A stretch of 64,000 nt of DNA from Inia geoffrensis (lineage: Eukaryota > Chordata > Mammalia > Artiodactyla > Iniidae): the NCBI GenBank assembly GCA_036417435.1, contig CM070904.1, positions 17,342,835 through 17,406,834 on the forward strand. Direction: 5' to 3'. The notes beneath the pieces were generated by a model. That model did no database searches, was not told the DNA's origin, and saw only the letters and a program-made list of their open reading frames with translations. Positions 1-14,200 of this stretch are shown piece by piece. A program made the position numbers and the translations under genes. Positions within the stretch are counted from its first letter, which is position 1. The number at the start of each line of letters is the position of its first letter.

Positions 1-3000
1 AATAAATCAAAGAGGAAATCAAAAAAATACCTAGAAAGAAATGACAATGAAAACACGAGGACCCAAAACCTATGGGATGCAGCAAAAGTAGTTCTAAGAG
101 GGAAGGTTATAGCAATACATCCTATTTCAAGAAATAAGAACAATCTCAAATAAACAACCTAACCTTACACCTAAAGCAATTAGAGAAAGAACAACAACAA
201 AAAAAACCCCACAAAGTTAGCAGAAGGAAAGAAATTGTAAAGATCAGATCAGAAATAAATGAAAAAGAAATGAAGGAAATGATAGTAAAGAACAATAAAA
301 CTAAAACCTGGTTCTTTGAGAAGATAAACAAAATTGATAAACCATTAGCCAGCCTCATCAAGATAAAAAGGGAGAAGACTCAAATCAACAGGATTAGAAA
401 TGAAAGAGGAGAAGTAACACCTGACACTGCAGAAATACAAAGGGATCATGAGAGATTACTACGAGCAACTATATGCCAATCAAATGGACAACCTGGAAGG
501 AATGGACAAATTTGTAGAAGAGCACAACCTTCCCAACACTGAACAAGGAAGAAATAGAAAATATGAAACAACCAATCACAAGCACTGAAATTGAAAGTGT
601 GATTAAAAATCTTCCAAGAAACAAAAGCCCAGGACCAGATGGCTTCAGAGGTCAATTGTATCAAACATTTGGAGAAGAGCTAATGCCTATCCTTCTCAAA
701 CTCTTCCAAAATAAAGCAGAGGAAGGAACACACCCAAACTCATTCTATGAGGTCACTATCACCCTGGTACCAAAACCAGACAAAGATGTCACAAAGAAAG
801 AAAACTACAGGCCAATATCACTGATGAACATAGATGCAAAAATCCTCAACAAAATACCTGCAAACAGAATCCAACAGCACATTAAAAGGCTCATACAACA
901 TGATCAAGTGGGGTTTATCCCAGGAATGCAAGGATTCTTCAATATATACAAATCAATCAATGTGATAAACCATGTTAACAAACTGAAGGAGAAAAACCAT
1001 ATGATAATCTCAATAGATGCAGAGAAAGCTTTTGACAATATTCAACACCCATTTAAGATAAAAACCTTCCAGAAAGTAAGCATAGAGGGAACTTACCTCA
1101 ACATAATAAAGGCCATATATGACAAACACACAGACAACATTGTTCTCAGTGGTGAAAAACTGAAACCATTTCCACTAAGATCAGGAAAAAGACAAAGCTG
1201 CCCGCTCTCATTGCTATTATTCAACAAAGTTTTGGAAGTTTTACCCACAGCAATCAGAGAAGGAAAAGAAATAAATGGAATCCAAATCAGAGAAGTAGTA
1301 AAATGGTCAGTTTGCATATGACATGATACTATACATGGAGAACCCTAAAGATGTTACCAGGAAACTACTACAGCTAATCAATTAATTTGGGAAAGTGGCA
1401 GGATACAAAATTAATTCACAGAAATCTCTTGCATCCCTGTACACTAATGATGAAAACTGAAAGAGAAATTAAGGAAACACTCCCATTTACCATTGCAACA
1501 AAAAGAACAAAATACCTAGGAATAAACCTACCTAAGGAGACAAAAGACCTGTATGCAGAAAACTATAAGACAGTGATGGAAGAAATTAAAGATGATACAA
1601 ACAGATGGAGAGATATACCATGTTCTTAGATTGGAAGAATCATCGTTGTGAAAATGACCATACTACCCAAAGCAATCTAAAGATTCATTGCAATCCCTAC
1701 CAACTACCAATGGCATTTTTCACAGAATTAGAAAAGAAAATTTCACAATTTGTATGAAAACACAAAGGACCCCAAATAGCCAAAGCAATCTTGAGAAAGA
1801 AAAATGGAGCTGGAGGAATCATGCTCCTGGACTTCAGACTATACTACAAAGCTACAGAAATCAAGACAGTAAGGTACTGGCACAAAAACAGAAACACAGA
1901 CCAATGGAACAGGATACAAAGCCTAGAGATAAACCCATGCACATATGGTCACCTTATCTTTGATAAAGGATATCAGAATATACAATGGAGAAAAGACAGT
2001 CTCTTCAATAAGTGGTGCTGGGAAAACTGGACAGCTACATGTAAAAGAATGAAATTAGAACAGTCCCTAAAACCATACACAAAAATAAACTCCAAATGGA
2101 TTAAAGACCTAAATGTAAGACCAGACATTATAAAACTCCTAGAGGAAAACATAGGCAGAACACTCTATGACATAAATCACAGCAAGATCCTTTTTGACCC
2201 TCCTCCTAGAGAAATGGAAATATAAAAATATGGGACCTAATGAGACACAAAAGTTTTGCAAAGCAAAAGAAACCATCAACAAGATGAAAAGACAACCCTG
2301 AAAATGGGAGAAAATATTTGCAAAAAAAGCAACTGACAAAGGATTAATCTCCAAAATATTAAAGCAGTTCATGAGCTCAATATAAAAATAACAAACAACC
2401 TAATCCAAAAATGGGCAGAAGACCTAAAAGTCATTTCTCCAATGAAGATATACAGATTGCCAACGAACACATGAAAGGATGCTCAAAATCACTAATCATT
2501 ACAGAAATGCAAATAAAAACTACAATTAGGTACTACCTGACATCAGTCAGAATGGCCATCATCAAAAATTCTACAAACAATAAGTGCGGGAGAGGGTGTG
2601 GAGAAAAGGGAACCCTCTTGCACTGTTGGTGGGAATGTTAATTGATACAGCCACTATGGAGAGCAGTATGGAGGTTCCTTTAAAAACTAAAAATAGAACT
2701 ACCATATGACCCAGCAATCCTACTAGTGGGCATATACTCTGAAAAAAACATAATTCATAAGGAGTAATGGAGCACAACGTTCACTGCAGCACTATTTACA
2801 ATAGCCAGGCCATGGAAGCAACCTAAGTGTCCATTGACAGATGAACGGATAAAGATGATGTGGTCCATATATACAATGGAATATTACTCAGCCATAAAAA
2901 GAAACGAAATTGAGTTGTTGGTAGTGAGGTGGATGGACCTAGAGTCTGTCATACAGAGTGAAATAAGTCAGAAAAAGAAAAACAAATACCATATGGTAAC

Positions 3001-3388
3001 ATATATATATGGAATGTAAAAAAAAAAAAAAAAGGTTCTGAAGAACCTAGGGGCAAGACGGGAATAAAGATGCAAATGTAGAGAATGGACTTGAGGACAC
3101 GTGGAGGGGGAAGGGTAAGCTGGGACGAAGTTAGAGAGTGGCATTGACATATATACACTCCCAAATGTAAAACAGATAACTAGTGGGAAGCAGCCACATA
3201 GCACAGGGAGATCAGCTCGGTGGTTTGTGACCACCTAGAGGGGTGGGATAGGGAGGGTGGGAAGGAGATGCAAGAGGGAGGGGATATGGGGATATATGTA
3301 TATGTATAGCTGATTCACTTTGTTATACAGCAGAAACTAACACAACATTGTTAAGCAACTATACTCCAATAAAGATGTTAAAAAAAAA
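1..3388 (+). mobile_element. LINE-1 (L1), 3' portion, cut by the window edge
   Basis: This is the 3' part of a young cetartiodactyl-type L1 retrotransposon. The window opens inside ORF2, past the endonuclease domain, and continues through reverse transcriptase and the C-terminal region to a 3' UTR with an AATAAA-type signal and a short A tail ending near 3388. The order and wording match the more complete copy at 40.9-46.9 kb. ORF2 is broken into several frames by indels, so the copy cannot make protein. The 5' end lies outside the window, so its full length is unknown. Identity as L1 is certain; the subfamily is not assigned. Confidence 0.95.
563..1321 (+). pseudogene. L1 ORF2 reverse transcriptase fragment, inactive
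   Basis: This is the longest open stretch of ORF2 in the first L1, 252 codons. It covers the N-terminal half of the reverse transcriptase: the NKSPGPDGF motif near residue 20, the PISLMN segment near residue 83 and the SIDAEKAFD motif (first catalytic aspartate) near residue 150. The second catalytic motif, normally FADD, follows at 1311-1322 in another frame and reads FAYD, so one metal-binding aspartate is lost. A frameshift lies just before it. Further ORF2 pieces follow in changing frames (1387-1629, 1791-2225, 2411-2641, 2834-3019). The enzyme is dead at several levels. Confidence 0.9.
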
Positions 3389-6300
3389 TACTGCAGTGGT
3401 ATGCAAATCAACTGATGCTATCTCTATGCATGATAAGTCCATAAATATTCCTTGGTTCTAGTCAAACCTACTATTTTGTAATGACCTATAAATAAATAGT
3501 TGGACCAAAACATGTGTAGGTAACATTTCCCTTGAATGTTACTGTGAATTTCCTTTCTATGCTTTAGGCTATTTTTATAGCATAGTTTTAAAAGTTTACA
3601 GATATTTAGTTTCCCTTTCCATATTAGTACACAAGATTTTTTTTTTTTTTAATCTTAGTAATGTTTAAGCATATAGCTCAGAATCATGTTTCCAATTCCT
3701 TTCTAATCTCAGAGATTTGATAGAACTATTTATGAATGCTGGTGTTTTTTGCCAAGACCACTGGAGATATTCAAATTATTTCCAGTAGAAAGAATACAGC
3801 TAATACTTATGAAACATTTTCCTCATTATGACACTGTGAATGAGCTTTTGTTTGAAATAGTTGTGGCTTTATGAGATAACTTTTTCAAACACTTAAAAAT
3901 GATTAAGAGCACTTTTGGGGCTAAATCATTCCTTTCATGTAACTCCTCTTCAAAAAGTTTTATACACTTTAATTTTCTCCTTCATTAGAATTCCACCTAT
4001 CTTCACTCCAAAAGAATGCCTTAAGACATCAGCCACTTATTTCAGGAAAATTATTTACTTTTGTTTTATTTTTGACAGTCACAGCCAATATTATCATTAC
4101 TCATAGTGTCTGCTAACCATGATTACATAGCTAAAAGTGCCCACCATTCATATTTAAAATGTACGTAAGCAGAGAAATGACAATGTGATGTTATATTAAG
4201 TTTTAAAATAAACTGGCAGTCACATTTTTTTGCAAAATATGTCTTATTATACAATAGGCTATTCTGTTGTCACATTTTAAGTAATAATTTTTTTTCTCAA
4301 TTCCCTTGGTACATTTTACTACAAAGCTTCTTATAGTGATCTAATCCAATTAATTATAATTGTCATTAAAGTATTGCTAATTGCTCAATGAAAAAACACT
4401 GCGCTATAAATAAAAATTTTATGCTCTGATAAGAGATTTTTTTCCCAAGAGTATGGCCTGGGAGAGAAAGCATATCCAGACTTTAGCTTAGCATGATCTT
4501 TAAAACACAAGTGTGTTTAATAATGCTACCTTGGAGTTAGAAGGAGAAAATGATTAAATAAGTTCCTTTGAATTCACCTGGATTCGTGTTAATTTGTATT
4601 TTTTGTTTGCAGTTCTGAGTTAACTAGTTGGAAACATAAATCGCATTCCAATCTTTATCCTCACCCTAATCCACTGAATTCTGATGCCTCTAGGACTTAT
4701 AAACTGCTTAATTATCTGTGTTGTGAGATACATGTCCTCAGGGAGGCTATGAATCTTAAAAGATCAGTAAATTAGAATATTTGTTAAATATGTCTCAGTG
4801 GTAATTAAGAGTCATGGCCAACATAGAAAAGAGCAGGAATAGACCTCAAAAGGATTTTTAAAAGATTAAACATACAAGCATAAAGATAAAATGGCATTAA
4901 TCAGCACATGGAGGAAACTACAATGAGATGGGGTTGGTGTAAAGTACAAAGTACCAACGACGGAATGAAATAATAATCGACAAGGTTTGTTCTGTTCCTT
5001 TTCTGATGTACCAAAGAGACTAAGAAAGCAAGGAATAAATGCTGAAAAAAAAAAAAGATAATTAGTGACCAATAGAAGACCTCATTAAGCTGTGTAAGGG
5101 GATGATCAGTGTGGAACAGTCACATAACCAGATATTCACGTACTACGTGTCTATTCTTAACTTAAATACTTGACCACTAAAGGTCTGTAACCCCCAACAA
5201 AAATGTTACTTTATAATAAGGGAAACAAATACAAAAATTCATTTAATTTTGCTCTCCAAAGTAGTTTTATTGAAATTAATTCGCATTGACTTTAATCAGC
5301 CAATCATTAGCTGTCATAATTACTGATTCCTGCTTTCTACCTCCTGTCCTATCTCATATGGAGGCTTCTTTCCCATTGATTTCAGCATCTCTCGATGATT
5401 CCTTAGCCTCTTCTCTAGTATCCCTGAGGACGAACCAATTAAGAAATAATAGATACTGCTCTATGCTGTTTGTTAAACTTTTTCAGGAAGGTAAGCATTA
5501 CCTACCCCAAGGAAGTCCGTATTCTAAGAAAGTGAGCTATGTGGCTTACATTGCCTTGGCATTCCACAAGTACTATAAATCATTGCATTCAGAGTATCTG
5601 CTCTTCTAATATCTGTGAATTAACTGATTCATTTAAAAATAGAAATGCCATTATTAGTTAGTTAATAACCTAATTGCTAAAGTACCTCAGCTGGTTGCTT
5701 TAATTTAGTCTAACAAATATATACATATATAATCACTGCATGATTTCAACAACCACTTTTCTCTTATTAAATAAAAACACTAACAACAGAAGTTTTCACT
5801 TCATCTCTTCCACCTGGCCACCCTATTACAAACATGAAGACCAAACGTTTATTCCAGATGTACAAGTAGCAATAAGTACAAAAAGTATCTGATGGTTTGC
5901 TTATTCCTTTAATTTGTATAGGAGGTCTTCTGAGGCCTAAGTTCATGTGTTATAACATAGGCACTCATCTAATAGGCAATACATTGAACCTTTGATTGTA
6001 TAAAACAATGAGCAAATACCTTTAAACTATTTTTCAGTGGTGTTTGATCCTAGATTTTGAACATTTGAAACAGTTGATTCATTATCACTTTCTCAATAGG
6101 TAATCATAGCTAAATTTAACCTTAAGAGGACGGAATTTACCCCCAAGTTCATATACATTTATGAGAGCAAAATAAATACATTCAGTTATTTGGATCATTG
6201 TTAGGCCAAACGATTCTGGAGAAGAGAAATGATACTGATAGAATGCTTAATTATAAAAGTAAAGCATATCAACTCCAACTAAAGGCCAGTTTTAGAAAGC

Positions 6301-9093
6301 CTGCCTTCTACTTGATTTCGAAAACCACAATTAGAAACAAGTCAGGAAGAATGAAAAGTAAAGGGGGAGAAAAAGTTATGATGACTTGGGTTACATTAAC
6401 CTTTTTTTTTTTTAAATTTTGGCATTTGTATGGCTAAACTTACATAGAAAATACTGGAATAAATATTCATTCTAAAAAAATATTATTCTTAGAAACACTT
6501 ATTCATTTACTAAAAAGGATAATTGGGGAGAAAACAGAGCGGATGGTCACATGGGAATTTTCTATCAACAGATCTACTGATTCTAATAATATCCCAGCCT
6601 TAACTTTTCACCTAAAAAGCTTTGCAAGTGCTGAAGGTGAAAAAAATGACCATTATGTATACCAAGAGAGCATTCTAAACAATACTGAAATGATTAAAGT
6701 AATTAATTATTCATTACTTACAAAAGTTGTGTTTTCCAATAATAATGTGGTAGTATTTGTTTCTATATTCAGTTTAATGACATGTCCATTCTCGCTTTTA
6801 TACACCACATCTGTATCTGCAACAAAAAGATATTAACAATTGACAAACACATTGACTAGGTAATATAATGAGTGTAGAGGAGATAATGTGCGTAATAAAC
6901 AGACACATTAGAACAATCACTGTTAGCCTTTAATAACCTGAGCAGATTTCTGTAGTTGGCTCTCATTAATCCTCTTCAGGAAGCCCACCCAGCACATGGT
7001 CTACTGTGCAATGAAAACAATGTTAGTGACAGGGTCACTCAGATTCTTGGTTGAACAAATGAAAAGTAATTAAAACATGGGGAACTGATGCCCATTCTAA
7101 GATGAGAAAGAAGGGACAGAGACATGCCTCCCATTTCCGAAGCTGTTACTAATTAGTGATCTAGGTAAACTTTCACCGAGGCTGCCAGTTAAACATAACT
7201 GGACACAATTCTGAGACTATCATATGAAGCACGTTCATGCAGACTTTTTCACAAACCCAGTCCTACCACCACTCAATTGTCACTCAACCTCTTTCTCCCT
7301 TGGGTTTGGAACTGTGCCTCTGGTATTTTGTCTGGATTGTATGACCACTGGTCAAAGTCTCTGAGACTGTATGTGTCCATTGTATCCACTTTTTCAACTT
7401 TAAAGAGAATGATGTTTTCAGTGTAAATAATTGCATTTCATCTGGACAGCTGTTGATTTTAAATATGTTTGAGTTAAATTCAGCCACATTTATCAGGAAA
7501 TTAACTCATATTAAGAATACCATAGACTGCAAATACCAACCTGAGACAAACTGCCAGAAAGGATATTCAGAAGTTAAAAAAAGAAAGATATCTGTATCTA
7601 CATAAAAGCTATATAAATAATAGATACATTATACATACATTTATGTGATTAGATAAAAGGGAAGATGCCCAAATAAAAGCAGTCTTGAGTGCTTTCTTTT
7701 TTTTTTTTTTTGATAATGTCCTTTTCAGTTTTACCCAATTCTAAACTTCTCCATGGTATTGCAGCCCCCTAACCGCCTGCCCATTCTTGGAAGAAATATT
7801 GAGAGGGGTTGGACCTACTATTCACAGTAAATGAAGTTATATAATTTAGAATTCTCAGAACCTGTCTTCATCTGCATAATGGCGGTAAACAAATACTGCA
7901 TGGTGGGTTGTGAAAACTATGTGGAAATGTCTGCCAGTTTTGGCAGAGCAAGGTTTTCTGACTCGTTCTCTAGTTATTCCAATATTATAAATAGTGACAC
8001 CCAGAAGTTATTATGAGAAGCAATCAATACTAGCAAAAATGAAGTTTGTCTTTCTTCCGTGTTTCATTCAGAAGACTGAGAGTCCAATATGACTCTCCTA
8101 CTAGAGTCAGGGATGGCACAGAAGGCCAATGGTTCTTCTTGACCTTAGTCACATGGGGACAGTGACATGCTGGAAAGACATGGGCCACAAGGAAAGACAA
8201 ATAGTGTTTTAAGAAAGGAGAAAAAGAGACAAAGATTTCAAGTTACTATCTGAGTTGTACTTAGGTGTGCTGAAAGAAGGCCCTATGTGAACTTAAAAAT
8301 AAGGCCTTTTATCACCTACTGAATTTCTTTCATCACCTATAGATAAATTGGGTTCTTTTTATCATTAACTTTACCTGCTGACCTTTCTAGTGATGTAAGA
8401 CAAGTAACAGGGTTACGCACATGATAAATATTTATTTTGCTTTCTATTCTTTACCTCTCTTCCCTTTCCTTTCTATCCCAAATATACGAGATCACAGGCT
8501 CAAGAGCAATACTGGTCACCTGTGTTACTTAGTTCAGCCTTGCCACCTGACTCTGGTCTCCTGTCTTCCCGCTCAAAATCAACACTTGCTTTAATCTATA
8601 GCCCAACCTCAACCAACGCCTCTGTTATGTTCCTTCATTTTTCTCAGCTCCGGACCACCTCTTGGTATGGATAGACACTGCCATCACAGATTAGCATAAA
8701 TAACGTGTCTTAACAAACATACTTAAAGTATTTTTACAATAAATTAAGAGAAAGAGGGTTTTTCCCCTTCTACTGTACCATGGTAATAAACAGAGCAAAA
8801 AGCCAATCAGTGACTGGTTCTTTTCCCAGGGGACCAGCACACTGCAGAATTCTAAATAGAGATGAGGATCTAAGGGCTTAGGGAGAAACAGGAGCCCAGA
8901 GAGCATGAATAGTGATTCTTCTTCAAACAGAAGAGATAAAGTAACATATGGCCTTACTGTCTCTCATAGTAAGGAAACCCGCAGCTGATGATGGATTATA
9001 TTGGGATAGATGAAGGAAAATTAATTTTTATTTCCCTTAGAATCAAAATAGAAGGAAGCGGAGTTTGTTTGAGAAGATAAAGACTACACTTAA
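3389..9093. other. AT-rich non-coding sequence, no gene seen
   Basis: About 5.7 kb without a recognisable gene or confidently named repeat. Open frames are short (about 60-107 codons), lack protein-like composition and match no family I know. Poly-T runs occur near 3639-3650, 6403-6412 and 7698-7711. Old decayed repeats could be present but are too diverged for me to name. Cross-species alignment would be needed to find any conserved regulatory element. Confidence 0.6.
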
Positions 9094-9622
9094 TTTTTTT
9101 TAACATCTTTACTGGAGTATAATTGCTTTACAATCGTGTGTTAGCTTCTGCTTTATAGCAACGTGAATCAGTGATACATATGTCCCCATCTCTCCTCCCT
9201 CTTGCGTCTCCCTCACCCCCTCCCTATCCCACCCCTCTAGGTGGTCACAAAGCACGGAGCTGATCTCCCTGTGCTATGCGGCTGCTTCCCACTAGCTAGC
9301 TATTTTACGTTTGGTAGTGTATATATGTCCATGCCTCTCTCTCACTTTGTCCCAGCTTACCCTTCCTCCTCCCCGTGTCCTCAAGTCCATTCTCTACATC
9401 TGTGTCTTTATTCCTGTCCTGCCCTTAGGTTCTTCAGAATCTTTTTTCTTTTTTTTTAGATTCCATATATATGTGTTAGCATACAGTATTTGTTTTTCTC
9501 TTTCTGACTTACTTCACTCTGTATGACAGACTCTAGGTCCGTCTATCTCAATACAAATAACGCAATTTCACTTCTATTTATGGCTGAGTACTATTCCATT
9601 GTATATGTGTGCCACATCATTT
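9094..9622 (-). mobile_element. Short 5'-truncated L1, 3' UTR and ORF2 tail
   Basis: The segment begins on the plus strand with a T run and the reverse complement of the L1 3' end, then shows the reversed 3' UTR and the last part of ORF2. It stops at about 9622 within the ORF2 C-terminal region. It is nearly the same sequence as the 3' ends of the copies at 11.3 kb and 46.8 kb, so it is a relatively young insertion. 5' truncation of this kind is the usual result of incomplete target-primed reverse transcription. A clean target-site duplication was not obvious because both ends fall in T-rich sequence. Confidence 0.9.
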
Positions 9623-9650
9623 TTTTTTTATGATGCACTTTTTTTAATGC

Positions 9651-11118
9651 TTTTTTAAAATTGAGGTATAGATAATGTACAATATTATATAAGCTTCAGG
9701 TATACAACATAGTGATCACAATTTTAAAGGTTATATTCCCTTCATAGTTACTATAAAATATTGGCTATATTCCCTGTATTGTACAATATATTCTTATAGC
9801 TTATTTTATAGATAGTAGTTTGCACCTCTTAATCCCCTACCTTTATCTTGCTTCTCCTTCCTTCCCTCTCCTCACTGGTAACCCCTGATTTGTACTGTAT
9901 ATTTGTGAGTCTGTTTCTTTTTTGTTATATTCACTAGTTTGTTGTGTTTTTTAGATTCCACATATAAGTGGTATCATACAGTATTTTTCTTTCTCTGTCT
10001 GACTTATTTCACTTAGCATGATGCTGTCCAGGTACATCCATGTTGCTACAAATGGCAAAATTTCATTCTTTTTTCATGGCTAAGCAGTATTCCTTTGTAT
10101 ATATACATACTGTATATCCATGTATATACCACATCTTCTTTATCCCTTCATCTGTTGATGGACACTTAGGTTGCTTCCATATCTTGGCAATTGTAAATAA
10201 TGGTCCTATGAACATTGGGGTACATGTATCTTTTCAAATTGGTGTTTTTGGTTTATTCAGATATATACCAAGGAGTGGAATTGCTGAATCATATGGCAGC
10301 TCTATTTTCAGTTTTTTTGAGAAACTTCCATACTGTTTTCCACAGTGGCTGCACCAATTTACATTCCCATCAAGAGTGGACAAGTGTTCCCTTTTCTCCA
10401 CATCCTCTCCAGCATTTGTTATTTGTTGACTTTTTGATGATAGCCGTTCTGACAGGTGTGAGGTGATATACCACTGTGGTTTTAATTTGCATTTCTCTGA
10501 CGATTAATGATGTTGAGCATCTTTTCATGTGCCCGTTGGCCATCTGTATGTCTTCTTTGGAAAAATGTCTATTCAGGTCTTCTGCCTATTTTTTAATTGA
10601 GTCGTTTGTTTTTTTTTAATATTGAGTTGTATGAGTTCTTTAACCCCTTATCAGTCATATCATTCACAAAAGGTTTCTCCCATTCAGTAGGTTGGCATTT
10701 TTTTTTGTCGATGGTTTCCTATGCTGTGCTAAAGCTTCTGGTTTAATTAGCTCCCATTTGTTTATTTTTGCTTTTGTTTTCTTTGCTTTAGGAGACAGAT
10801 CCAAAAAATATTGCTGTGATTTATGTCAAAGAGTGTTCTGCTTATGTACTTTCCTAGGAGTTTTATGGTGTCATGTTTTATGTTTAGGTCTTTAATCCAC
10901 TTTGAGTTTGTATTTGTATATCGTTTTGTATATAGTGTGGGAAAATGTTCTAAATTCACTATTTTACATATAGCTGTCTGGTTTTCCCAGTATCACTTAT
11001 TGAAGACATTGTCTTTTCTCCACGGTATATTCTTGCCTCCTTTGTCACAGATTAATTGACCATAAATATGTGTATTTATTTCTGGGCTCTCTATTCTGTT
11101 CCACTGATGTCTGCTTTT
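9651..11118 (-). mobile_element. Older L1 fragment, 3' end and ORF2 C-terminal part
   Basis: This L1 has a different 3' UTR from the young copies: reversed, it ends with an A-rich tail at about 9651 and is more diverged. It carries the ORF2 C-terminal region, including an antisense trace of the HCWWEC-type zinc-knuckle segment and peptides such as 10762-10959. It ends near 11118. Possible target-site duplications flank it: TGATGCACTT at 9631-9640 and TGATGACGCACTT at 11119-11131, a match with a small indel. The age class looks like L1MA or similar; I am confident of L1, less so of the subfamily. Confidence 0.85.
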
Positions 11119-11131
11119 TGATGACGCACTT

Positions 11132-11298
11132 CTTTTTAAATTTAATAATCTTAAAGAATGTTTCATGTCAGTACACATGTGTCTACCTTATTCTTTTAAC
11201 AGTTGCACGGCGTTCTATTCATGAATATGACATCATTCCTTTATCACTCACCTGTTGTTGAATATTTTTCAACATAGAAAATAGTTCCAGTAAAATAC
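11132..11298 (-). repeat. Possible ancient L1 3' fragment
   Basis: A short diverged stretch between two L1 insertions. Phrases around 11190-11260 resemble the 3' end of old L1M-type elements read in reverse. It is too short and too decayed for a firm call and may simply be the host sequence into which the neighbours inserted. Confidence 0.3.
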
Positions 11299-14200
11299 TT
11301 TTTTTTTTTTAACATCTTTACTGGAGTATAATTGCTTTATAATGGTGTGTTAGTTTCTACTTTATAACAAAGTGAATCAGCTATACATATACATATATCC
11401 CCATATCTCTTCCTCTTGTGTCTGCCTGTCTCCCACCCTCCCTATCCCACCACTCTAGGTGGTCACAAAGCACCGAGCTGATCTCCCTGTGCTATGCGGC
11501 TGCTTCCCACTAGCTACTGGTTTTACATTTGATAGTGTATTTATGTACATGCCACTGTTTCACTTTGTCCCAACTTACCCATCCCCCTCCCCGTGTCCTC
11601 AAGTTCAGTCTCTAGTAGGTCAGCATCTTTATTCCCATCCTGTCCCTAGGTTCTTCATGAACATTTTTTTTTATTCCATATGTATGTGTTAGCATATGGT
11701 ATTTGTTTTTCTCTTTCTGACTTACTTCACTCTGTATGACAGACATTAGGTCCATCCACCTCACTGCAAATAACTCAGTTTCGTTAGTTTTATGGCTGAG
11801 TAATATTCCATTGTATATATGTGCCACATCATCTTTACCCGTTCATCTGTCGGTGGACACTTAGGTTGCTTCCATTTCCTGGCTATTGTAAATAGAGCTG
11901 CAATGAACATTGTGGTACATGACTCTTTTTGAACTATGGTTTTCTCAGGGTATATGCCCAGTAGTGGGATTGCTGGGTCATATGGTAGTTCTATTTTTAG
12001 TTTTTTAAGGAATCCCCATTTTGTTCTCCATAGTGGCTGTATCAATTTACATTCCCACCAACAGTGCAAGAGGGTTCCCTTTTCTCCACACCCTCTCCAG
12101 CATTTATTGTTTGTAGATTTTTTTTGATGATGGCCATTCTGACCAGTGTGAGGGGATACCTCATTGTAGTTTTCATTTGCATTTCTCTAATGATTAGTGA
12201 TGTTGAGCATCCTATCATGGGTTTGTTGGCAATCTGTATATCTTCTTTGGAGAAATGTCTATTTAGGTCTCCTGTCCATTTTTGGATGGGCTTGTTTGTT
12301 TTTTTCTATATTGAGCTGCATGGGCTGCTTGTAAATTTTGGAGATTAATCCTTTGTCAGTTGCTTCGTTTGCAAATATTTTTTCCCATGCTGAGGGCTGT
12401 CTTTTGGTCTTGTTTATGGTTTCCTTTGCTGTGCAAAAGGTTTTATATTTCATTAGGTCCCATTTATTTATTTTTGTTTTTATTTCCACTTCTCTAGGAT
12501 GTGGGACAAAAAGGATCTTGCTGTGATATTTGTTATAGAGTGTTCTGCCTATGATTTCCTCTAAGAGTTTGACAGTGTCTGGCCTTACATTTAGGTCTTT
12601 AATCCATTTTGAGTTTATTTTTGTGTATGGTGTTAGAGAGTGTTCTAATTTCATTGTTTTACAGGTAGCTGTCCAGTTTTCCCAGCACCACTTATTGAAG
12701 AGGCTGTCCTTTCTCCATTGTATATTCTTGCCTCCTTTATCAAAAATAAGGTGACCATATGTGCGTGGGTTTATCTCTGGGCTTTCTATCCTGTCCCATT
12801 GAGCTATGTTTCTGTTTTTGTGCCAGTACCATACTGTCTTGATTACTGTTGTCTTATAGTGTAGTCTGAAGTCTGGGAGCCTGATACCTCCAGCTCCACT
12901 TTTCTTTCTCAAGGTTGCTTTGGCTCTTCAGGGACTTTGTGTTTCCATAAAAATTGTGAATTTTTTTGTTCTAGTTCTGTGAAAAATGCCAGTGGTAGTT
13001 TGATAGGGATTGTATTGAATCTGTAGATTGCTTTGGGTAGTATAGTCATTTTCACGATGTTGATTCTTCCAATCCAAGAACATGGTATATCTCTCCATCT
13101 CTTTGTATCATGTTTAATTTCTTCCATCAGTGTCTTATAATTTTCTCTATACAGGTCTTTTGTCTCCTTAGGTAGGTTTATTCCTAGGTATTTTATTCCT
13201 TTTGTTGCAATGGTAAATGGGAGTGTTTCCTTAATTTCTCTTTCAGATTTTTCATCATTAATGTATAGGAATGCAAGAGATTTCTGTGCATTAATTTTGT
13301 ATTCTGTTACTTTACCAAATTCATTCATTAGCTCTAGCAGTATTCTGGTAGCATCTTTAGGATTCTCTATGTATGGTATTATGTCATCTGCAAATAATAA
13401 CAGCTTTATTTCTTATTCTCTGATTTGGATTCCTTTTATTTCTTTTTCTTCTCTGATTGCTGTGGCTAAAACTTCCAAAACTATGTTGAGTAGTAGTGGT
13501 GAGAGTGGACAACCTTGTCTTGCTCCTGATCTTAGAGGAAATGGTTTCAGTTTTTCACCATTGAGAACAATGTTGTCTGTGTGTTTGTCATATATGGCCT
13601 TTATCATGTAAAGTTCCCTCTATGCCTACTTTCTGGAGGGTTTTTATTATAAATGGATGTTGAATTTTGTCAAAAGGTTTTTCTGCATCTATTGAGATGA
13701 TCATATGATTTTTCTCCTTCAGTTTGTTAATATGGTGTATCACATTGATTGATTTGTGTATATTGAAGAATCCTTGCATGCCTGGGATAAACCCCACTTG
13801 ATCATGGTGCATGATACTATTAATGAGCTGCTGGATTCTGTTTGCTAATATTTTGTTGAGGATTTTTGCATCTGTGTTCATCAGTGATATTGGTCTGTAG
13901 TTTTCTTTCTTTGTGACATCTTTGTCTGGTTTTGGTATCAGGGTGATGGTGGCCTCATAAAACGAGTTTGGGAGTGTTCCTCCCTCTGCTATATTTTGGA
14001 AGAGTTTGAGAAGGATAGGTGTTAGCTCTTCTCTAAATGTTTGATAGAATTCACCTGTGAAGCCATCTGGTCCTGGGCTTTTGTTTGCTGGAGGAGTTTT
14101 AATCACCGTTTCAATTTCAGTGCTTGTGATTGGTTGGTTCATATTTTCTATTTCTTCCTGGTTCAGTGTTGTTAGGTTGTGCTCTTCTAAGAAGTTGTCC

